Assembly (NCBI RefSeq): GCF_015353075.1
Contig: NZ_CP064189.1
Coordinates: 62,001 to 126,000, forward strand
DNA length: 64,000 bases
Direction: 5' to 3'
From: Rhizobium sp. 007
Lineage (GTDB): Bacteria > Pseudomonadota > Alphaproteobacteria > Rhizobiales > Rhizobiaceae
The notes beneath the pieces were generated by a model that was given only the letters and a program-made list of their open reading frames with translations, had not been told where the DNA came from and did not search any database. Below are positions 58,647-64,000 of the stretch, one piece after another (position 1 is the stretch's first letter; the number at the start of each line of letters is the position of its first letter). The position numbers and the translations under genes are program-made.

Positions 58647-61600
58647 ATGGTATATCGGTCTTCTCCGACGCGCGGCCGTGCCTGTCAACCTGGCGATCAG
58701 GGCATGGATCCTGCAGCCCGATCGATCTCCTCCAGCGTCGTTGTTGGCAGTGGTACGCTTGCTATCCGCTGCGCTCAGCTGGCAATGGAGATGGGCCACG
58801 TCATTGGTGCGGCCCTGTGCGACGACGCCATATTCGCAGAGTGGGCGACGCGCGCCAACATCCCGTGTGTAGGGAGCGTTGAAGAGCTCTCGTCTTTTTT
58901 GGAGGCCGAACCGGTAGATTGGATTTTCTCCGTTGCCAATCCGTTCATATTGCCACCGGACGTGTTTGGGCGAGTGCGTCAAGGTGCTTTCAATTACCAC
59001 GACGGTCCATTGCCACGATATGCGGGAACGCACGCGACGTCCTGGGCGCTGCTGGCGCAGGAGACCGAATATGCCATCACGTGGCATCGGATCGATGATG
59101 GTGTTGATACGGGTGACGTCGTGGTTCAGCGCCAAGTGCTGATTGCGCCGGCCGATACGGCACTGACCCTGAACCTTAAATGTTATGAAGCCGCGATCGA
59201 GGGCTTCCGCGAGCTTTTAACTGGCTTGGCGAAGGGAGAGCTTACTGCCTATCCGCAGGCGCTGGTGAGCAGAAGCTACTTTCCGAGACGTCGACGCCCG
59301 GATGCGGCAGGCTGTCTGCGATGGGATCGGCCCGCGCAAGATCTGTCAGCGATGACGCGTGCCTTGAACTTGGGCCCATATCATCCCAATCCATTGGGTC
59401 TGCCCAAGGCTCTCGTAGGCGATGAGGTGGTCACAGTCAGACGCTTGGAGGTGCTGCCTCAACGCTCGGGCCTCCCGGCAGGTTCTCTGCTTGAAATCCA
59501 CTCCAGCCACTGGCGGGTGGCGACGGGTACACAGGATGTCGATGTTTGCCTTGGCAGCTCCGATGGTCAGGGGCTGGACGCGCGAGCCCTCGCCAGGCAC
59601 TCCAATCTGGATGAAGGTGGTCGCCTTCCAATTTTGAGCGAAGATGAGGCGCGGAGCATAACTGCGACCCATGAATTGCTGGCGCCTTCAGAGGATTTTT
59701 GGCGACAGCGGCTAGAGCAGCTTAGAATATTGCAGTTTCCTTTCCTGTCGTCGTGCGTGGCTGAGGCGCCGCCCAAACGGCAGTCGAGTTCGTGGTTCAT
59801 TGCAAGTGCTTTGGCTAAGCTGTCGCCAAATGATCGCACGGAATACTTGGTAACGGCTTGGCTGATCTATCTCGCCCGCATCACCGGAGAAACAGAGCTT
59901 CAACTGGGATGGACGCCTGCATCGGATCGATCGCAAGCCGGTTTGAAAGCGGTGGAGGTGCTTATCGCCTCTGTCGTGCCGATGGAAGTTACCATTGGCC
60001 TTGCACATGATTTTGAGGAAATGCGCAAAGTCGTGGCGGCCGAATTCGCTCAGTTGAGGGAGCACGGTAGCTTTGCCCGGGATCTTATCGCGCGCTGCCC
60101 GACATTGCGTGGTGTGGAGGCGCTACGGTCGCACCAGCCCTGGCCGATTGGCATCACAATCACCACAGACAGCGGTTCTCTCGATGGCGATCTGACGACA
60201 AGCCAAAGTGCTGGGTCAGCCCCATGCGGCGATTTGCTGACGTTTGAGGTTTGCGCTCTGGATGGGAGCCTTCGATGGCATTTTGATGCAAGTCGATTAG
60301 CACCGGAGCAGATCGACCGTATGACGCAGCATTTGCAAACTTTGTTATATGCTGTGACGGCCGATGCCGGTCAGCCGGTCGGCCGCATCGATATCCTGCC
60401 GGCCGCCGAGCGCACCTATCTGCTGGAGGATCTGAACCGGACGGCGGCGGCCTATCCGTCGGAGCGGTGCATCCACGAACTGTTCGAGGCGCAGGTGCAG
60501 CGTGCGCCGGATGCCGTCGCCCTCGTCCATGAGGACGAAGAGCTGAGCTATGGCGAGCTCAACGCCCGGGCCAACCGGCTGGCCCATCATCTGATCGGGC
60601 TCGGGGTCAGGCCGGACCAGCCGGTGGCGATCTGCCTGGAGCGCAGCCCGGCGATGGTGGTGGGACTTTTGGCGATCCTCAAGGCGGGCGGCGCCTATCT
60701 GCCGCTGGACCCGGCCTATCCGTCGGCGCGGCTGCGGCAGATTGTCGAGGATGCCGCACCGCACCTGCTGCTTTGCGATGCGGCCGGCCGCGCCGCACTC
60801 GGCCCCGAGGCGCTTGTCGATCTGACGGTGGTCGATCTGGAGACGGCGACCCCGGCCTGGGCCGAACTGCCGGCCTCGAACCCGGACCCGCGCGCCCTTG
60901 GCCTGACCCCCAGCCATCTCGCCTATGTCATCTACACCTCAGGCTCCACCGGAACGCCCAAAGGCGTCATGGTCGAGCATGCTCAGATGGCTCGTCTGTT
61001 CGAGGCGACCCAGGACTGGTATGGCTTCACCGAACACGACGTATGGTGCCTGTTCCATTCCATCTCGTTCGACTTCTCGGTGTGGGAATTGTGGGGCGCA
61101 CTGCGCTATGGCGGGCGTTTGATTCTTGTGCCGAGTAATACCGCCCGTTCTGCTCCAGACTTCCATGAGCTAGTCTGCAAGTCTGGCGTCACGGTTCTCA
61201 ATCAGACGCCCTCGGCTTTTAAAGCTTTCATGGATGTAGAATTCCCGAGCAATGTTCGAAACCGCCTTCGATATGTGATTTTTGGTGGGGAGGCTCTGCA
61301 GCCATCCATTCTAAAGCCGTGGTATGAAAGGCATTCAGACAGTGCCCCGCAATTGATCAACATGTACGGCATCACGGAAGCGATCGTGCATGTAACCTAT
61401 CGGCCTCTAAATCAATCTGACACCTCCAACTCGGCCAATCTGATCGGAAAGCCCATCCCCGATCTTCGGTTGTACTTGTTGGATCGCTTCGGCCAGCCGG
61501 TTCCGTTCGGGGCGGTGGGCGAGCTTTACATCGGCGGGGCGGGGGTGGCGCGTGGCTACCTCAACCGTCCCGATCTGACGGCGGAGCGGTTCCTGGCCGA

Positions 61601-64000
61601 TCCGTTCAGCGATGAGGCAGGCGCCCGGATGTACCGGACCGGCGATCTGGCGCGGTATCTGCCGGACGGCAATCTGGAGTTTCTGGGCCGCAACGACGAC
61701 CAGGTGAAGATCCGCGGCTTCCGCATCGAGCCGGGCGAGATCGCCGCGCGGCTTTGCGAGCACGCCTGGGTGCGCGAGGCGGTGGTGGTGGCGCGCCAGG
61801 ACCGCGCCGGCGACAAGCACCTTGTCGCCTATGTCGTGTGTGGACCCGAGGCCGGATCGGACGACGAGGATGGAAGCGGGCTGGCCGTCGCCTTGCGGGC
61901 GCATCTGGGCGGGCGGCTGCCGGACTACATGGTGCCGTCGGCGTTCGTGCGGCTATCGGCGCTGCCGTTGACGGCGAACGGCAAGCTCGACCGCAAGGGG
62001 CTGCCGGCGCCGGCCGACGACGCCTATGCGCGCCGCAGCTATGAGGCGCCGCAGGGCGAGGTCGAGACGCTGCTGGCCGGGATCTGGCAAGGGCTGCTCG
62101 GGGTCGAGCGGATCGGCCGCCACGACAACTTCTTCGAACTTGGCGGCCACTCATTGCTGGCGGTGCGCCTGCTTGCCCGGTTGACACAGGCCTTGGCAGT
62201 GGAGCTGCCGCTGGCGACCCTGTTCGCCAGGCCGACATTGGCCGATTTGGCGCTAAGTGTTGGCGAAGTGCTGAACGGTTCTGGTGCGCAGGCAGCACCG
62301 GCCATTATGCCAGTTGGACGTGATGGTGCGCTTGCGCTGTCCTATTCGCAGCAGCGTCTTTGGTTTTTGGCGCAGCTCGACGAGGGCAGCACCAACTATC
62401 ACATCCCGCTGGCCTTGCGGCTGCGGGGAGCGCTCGACCGCGTCGCCTGGCAGCGCAGCCTTGACCGTTTGTTTGCCCGTCATGAGGCGCTGCGCAGTGT
62501 CTTTGTCGCGCCGCAGGGCAAGCCCCGGGTCGAGCTGCTGCCGGCCGATGCGGGGCTGCCGGTGACAGTGCACGATCTGCACGGGCTGCCGGATGCGGAT
62601 GCCGTGCTTTCCGAGCTGTGCGACGAAGAGATGCACTCGCCGTTCGACCTGGCGCGCGGGCCGCTGGTCCGCGGCCGGCTGATCCGGCTGGCGGAGGACG
62701 AACACGTCTTCCTGCTGACCCAGCATCATATCGTCTCCGACGGCTGGTCGATGGGCGTGCTGGTGCGGGAGCTCAGTCAGCTTTACCGGGCGTTCGAGGC
62801 TGGAGAGGACGATCCCTTGCCGCCGCTGGCGATCCAGTATCCGGATTATGCCGCCTGGCAACGCCAATGGCTGTCGGGGGAACGGCTGCAGAGCCAGGCG
62901 CAGTATTGGCGCAACGCCTTGGCAAACGCTCCGGCCCGTCTTGCCTTGCCGACGGACCGTGCGCGTCCGGCCCAGCAGTCGTTTGCCGGGGCCAGTGTGC
63001 CTGTTGTCATCGACCAGGATCTGACGCGGGGTCTGAAGCGGCTGAGCCGGCAGCATGGCACGACGTTGTTCATGACGGTGCTGGCGGCCTGGGCGGCGGT
63101 GCTGTCGCGTCTGTCGGGGCAGGACGACCTTGTGATCGGCGTGCCGAGCGCCAATCGCGGCCGGGGCGAGATCGAAGAGTTGATAGGCTTCTTCGTCAAC
63201 ACCCTGGCGCTTCGGGTCGACCTGTCGGGCGAACCTGATGTGTCGGAGCTTCTGGAACGGACGCGGCGCACGGCCCTGGCTGCGCAGGAGCATCAGGACC
63301 TGCCGTTCGAACAGGTGGTGGAGATCGTCAAGCCGCCCCGGCATCTTGATCACACGCCGCTGTTCCAGGTGATGTTGGCCTGGCAGAACAACGCCGTCGG
63401 GTCGTTCGACCTTGCCGGGCTGAACGTGGAGGCTGCGGGCGAGGGGCTCGATCAGGTCAAGTTCGATCTGGAGCTGAGCCTTGGCGAGTGTGATGAGGTC
63501 ATAGCCGGAACGTTGGGTTATGCGACGGCGCTGTTCGATCAAGCGACGATCGAGCGGCAGCGTGGTTATCTGCTGGCGCTGCTGCGGGCGATGGTTGCCG
63601 ATGCCGACCAGCCGGTCGGTCGCATCGAGCTGCTGTCATCCGACGAGCGGACCTATCTGCTGGAGGAGCTGAACCGGACGGACGCGGACTATCCGTCGGA
63701 GCGGTGCGTCCATGAGCTGTTCGAGGCGCAGGTGCAAAAGGCGCCCGACGCGGTGGCGGTGGTCCACGAGGACGAGCGTCTGAGCTATGGCGAGCTCAAC
63801 GCGCGGGCCAACCGCCTTGCCCATCATCTGATCGCCCTCGGGGTCAAGCCCGGTGATAGCCTTGCAACAATGCTGGACCGCTCCGTCTCTCTTGTGGTGG
63901 CGCAGCTGGCGATCTTGAAGGCTGGGGGAGTGTATGTGCCGATCGATCGCGCTCTTCCATCTGCGCGACAAGAATGGCTGATTGCCGATTGTGCTGCACG
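58647..64000 (+). CDS. Non-ribosomal peptide synthetase with N-terminal formyltransferase domain (partial)
   Basis: The frame is open from the ATG at 58,647 (GAGGGG just upstream) to the window end, at least 1,784 codons. An ATG at 58,704 is an alternative start. A formyltransferase domain (residues ~30-190) keeps the triad: Asn and His in FNYHDGPLPRYAG and Asp in RIDDGVDTGD. A short condensation-like segment follows (~345-560, from EDFWRQRL) without HHxxxDG. Adenylation domain 1 (~600-1,110) has YTSGSTGTPKGV and the selectivity code DFWNIGMVHK, the classical threonine code. A carrier domain (FFELGGHSLLAVRL, ~1,166) and a full condensation domain (QHHIVSDGWSM, ~1,359) follow. Adenylation domain 2 starts at ~1,680 and is cut by the window end. 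The first building block is probably formylated Thr, comparable in logic to the LgrA starter module of linear gramicidin. Confidence 0.9.
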   Translation, partial: MVYRSSPTRGRACQPGDQGMDPAARSISSSVVVGSGTLAIRCAQLAMEMGHVIGAALCDDAIFAEWATRANIPCVGSVEELSSFLEAEPVDWIFSVANPFILPPDVFGRVRQGAFNYHDGPLPRYAGTHATSWALLAQETEYAITWHRIDDGVDTGDVVVQRQVLIAPADTALTLNLKCYEAAIEGFRELLTGLAKGELTAYPQALVSRSYFPRRRRPDAAGCLRWDRPAQDLSAMTRALNLGPYHPNPLGLPKALVGDEVVTVRRLEVLPQRSGLPAGSLLEIHSSHWRVATGTQDVDVCLGSSDGQGLDARALARHSNLDEGGRLPILSEDEARSITATHELLAPSEDFWRQRLEQLRILQFPFLSSCVAEAPPKRQSSSWFIASALAKLSPNDRTEYLVTAWLIYLARITGETELQLGWTPASDRSQAGLKAVEVLIASVVPMEVTIGLAHDFEEMRKVVAAEFAQLREHGSFARDLIARCPTLRGVEALRSHQPWPIGITITTDSGSLDGDLTTSQSAGSAPCGDLLTFEVCALDGSLRWHFDASRLAPEQIDRMTQHLQTLLYAVTADAGQPVGRIDILPAAERTYLLEDLNRTAAAYPSERCIHELFEAQVQRAPDAVALVHEDEELSYGELNARANRLAHHLIGLGVRPDQPVAICLERSPAMVVGLLAILKAGGAYLPLDPAYPSARLRQIVEDAAPHLLLCDAAGRAALGPEALVDLTVVDLETATPAWAELPASNPDPRALGLTPSHLAYVIYTSGSTGTPKGVMVEHAQMARLFEATQDWYGFTEHDVWCLFHSISFDFSVWELWGALRYGGRLILVPSNTARSAPDFHELVCKSGVTVLNQTPSAFKAFMDVEFPSNVRNRLRYVIFGGEALQPSILKPWYERHSDSAPQLINMYGITEAIVHVTYRPLNQSDTSNSANLIGKPIPDLRLYLLDRFGQPVPFGAVGELYIGGAGVARGYLNRPDLTAERFLADPFSDEAGARMYRTGDLARYLPDGNLEFLGRNDDQVKIRGFRIEPGEIAARLCEHAWVREAVVVARQDRAGDKHLVAYVVCGPEAGSDDEDGSGLAVALRAHLGGRLPDYMVPSAFVRLSALPLTANGKLDRKGLPAPADDAYARRSYEAPQGEVETLLAGIWQGLLGVERIGRHDNFFELGGHSLLAVRLLARLTQALAVELPLATLFARPTLADLALSVGEVLNGSGAQAAPAIMPVGRDGALALSYSQQRLWFLAQLDEGSTNYHIPLALRLRGALDRVAWQRSLDRLFARHEALRSVFVAPQGKPRVELLPADAGLPVTVHDLHGLPDADAVLSELCDEEMHSPFDLARGPLVRGRLIRLAEDEHVFLLTQHHIVSDGWSMGVLVRELSQLYRAFEAGEDDPLPPLAIQYPDYAAWQRQWLSGERLQSQAQYWRNALANAPARLALPTDRARPAQQSFAGASVPVVIDQDLTRGLKRLSRQHGTTLFMTVLAAWAAVLSRLSGQDDLVIGVPSANRGRGEIEELIGFFVNTLALRVDLSGEPDVSELLERTRRTALAAQEHQDLPFEQVVEIVKPPRHLDHTPLFQVMLAWQNNAVGSFDLAGLNVEAAGEGLDQVKFDLELSLGECDEVIAGTLGYATALFDQATIERQRGYLLALLRAMVADADQPVGRIELLSSDERTYLLEELNRTDADYPSERCVHELFEAQVQKAPDAVAVVHEDERLSYGELNARANRLAHHLIALGVKPGDSLATMLDRSVSLVVAQLAILKAGGVYVPIDRALPSARQEWLIADCAA

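Noticed and set aside
60345..63971. Long minus-strand frames opposite the NRPS (for example 62,253-63,542)
   Set aside because: They are mirror frames of a GC-rich coding strand with high third-position GC; the plus-strand product has all NRPS core motifs in order.

Overview
The window looks like part of a symbiotic or accessory megaplasmid of a Rhizobiales bacterium (Rhizobium, Sinorhizobium or a close relative). The evidence is a SyrB-like regulator, a NolR-like ArsR repressor, a NifA/RpoN-type promoter, a complete VirB/VirD4 type IV secretion system with a relaxase operon, typical rhizobial plasmid genes (large ParB, ArdC, DUF736, DUF7007, WGR) and many insertion sequences and broken genes. 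No repABC replication genes and no rRNA or tRNA genes were seen.

Layout. 1-4,100: two decayed copies of the C-terminal end of a large strawberry-notch-type plasmid helicase flank three SyrB-like coiled-coil genes; orphan antitoxin-like genes follow. 4,166-4,910: a HigBA-like toxin-antitoxin pair. 5,289-9,852: ParB, small plasmid genes, a frameshifted DUF7007 gene and the front part of an ardC antirestriction gene. 9,853-17,684: a 7.8 kb element that splits ardC. It has 14-bp terminal inverted repeats, a 6-bp direct repeat at its borders, three tyrosine recombinases (two broken around an IS5-family copy), a second ArdC, a ChrB N-terminal-like protein and a CDF-like membrane protein. 17,685-24,345: the ardC tail, a PemK-like module, an IS110 element, two DUF736 genes, HU, small plasmid genes and repeated GC-rich hairpin leaders. 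24,346-25,299: a non-coding stretch of nested inverted repeats, a perfect palindrome and an array of about 54 degenerate octamers with strict 8-bp period. 25,472-41,768: a T4SS operon (virB1-virB11, virD4) with two lytic transglycosylases. 41,829-47,474: mostly minus-strand accessory genes, including three adjacent SNase-fold exported proteins. 47,601-51,550: the DNA-processing operon (VirC1-like ParA, RHH protein, MobC/VirD1-like protein, relaxase). 51,663-57,185: a HAD-like gene, a NolR-like gene and remains of IS110, ISL3 and IS1182 elements. 57,300-64,000: a NifA-type promoter, relics of a VOC gene and an aminotransferase gene, and a large NRPS with an N-terminal formyltransferase domain, cut by the window end.

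How the parts work together. The T4SS and relaxase operons form a plasmid conjugation (or VirB/D4-like DNA export) apparatus. Four copies of a 16-bp palindromic box (consensus about TTATACYSCAGTRYAA) stand before the 25.6 kb gene, before virB1 (two copies) and between the SNase-like operon and the relaxase operon. They probably place these units under one regulator. The ParB/ArdC/DUF736/HU block with its structured leaders resembles the leading region of a conjugative plasmid. The right end is a symbiosis-type natural-product locus: a threonine-type adenylation code behind a formyltransferase domain, downstream of a promoter layout typical of nitrogen-fixation genes, in a region eroded by insertion sequences.
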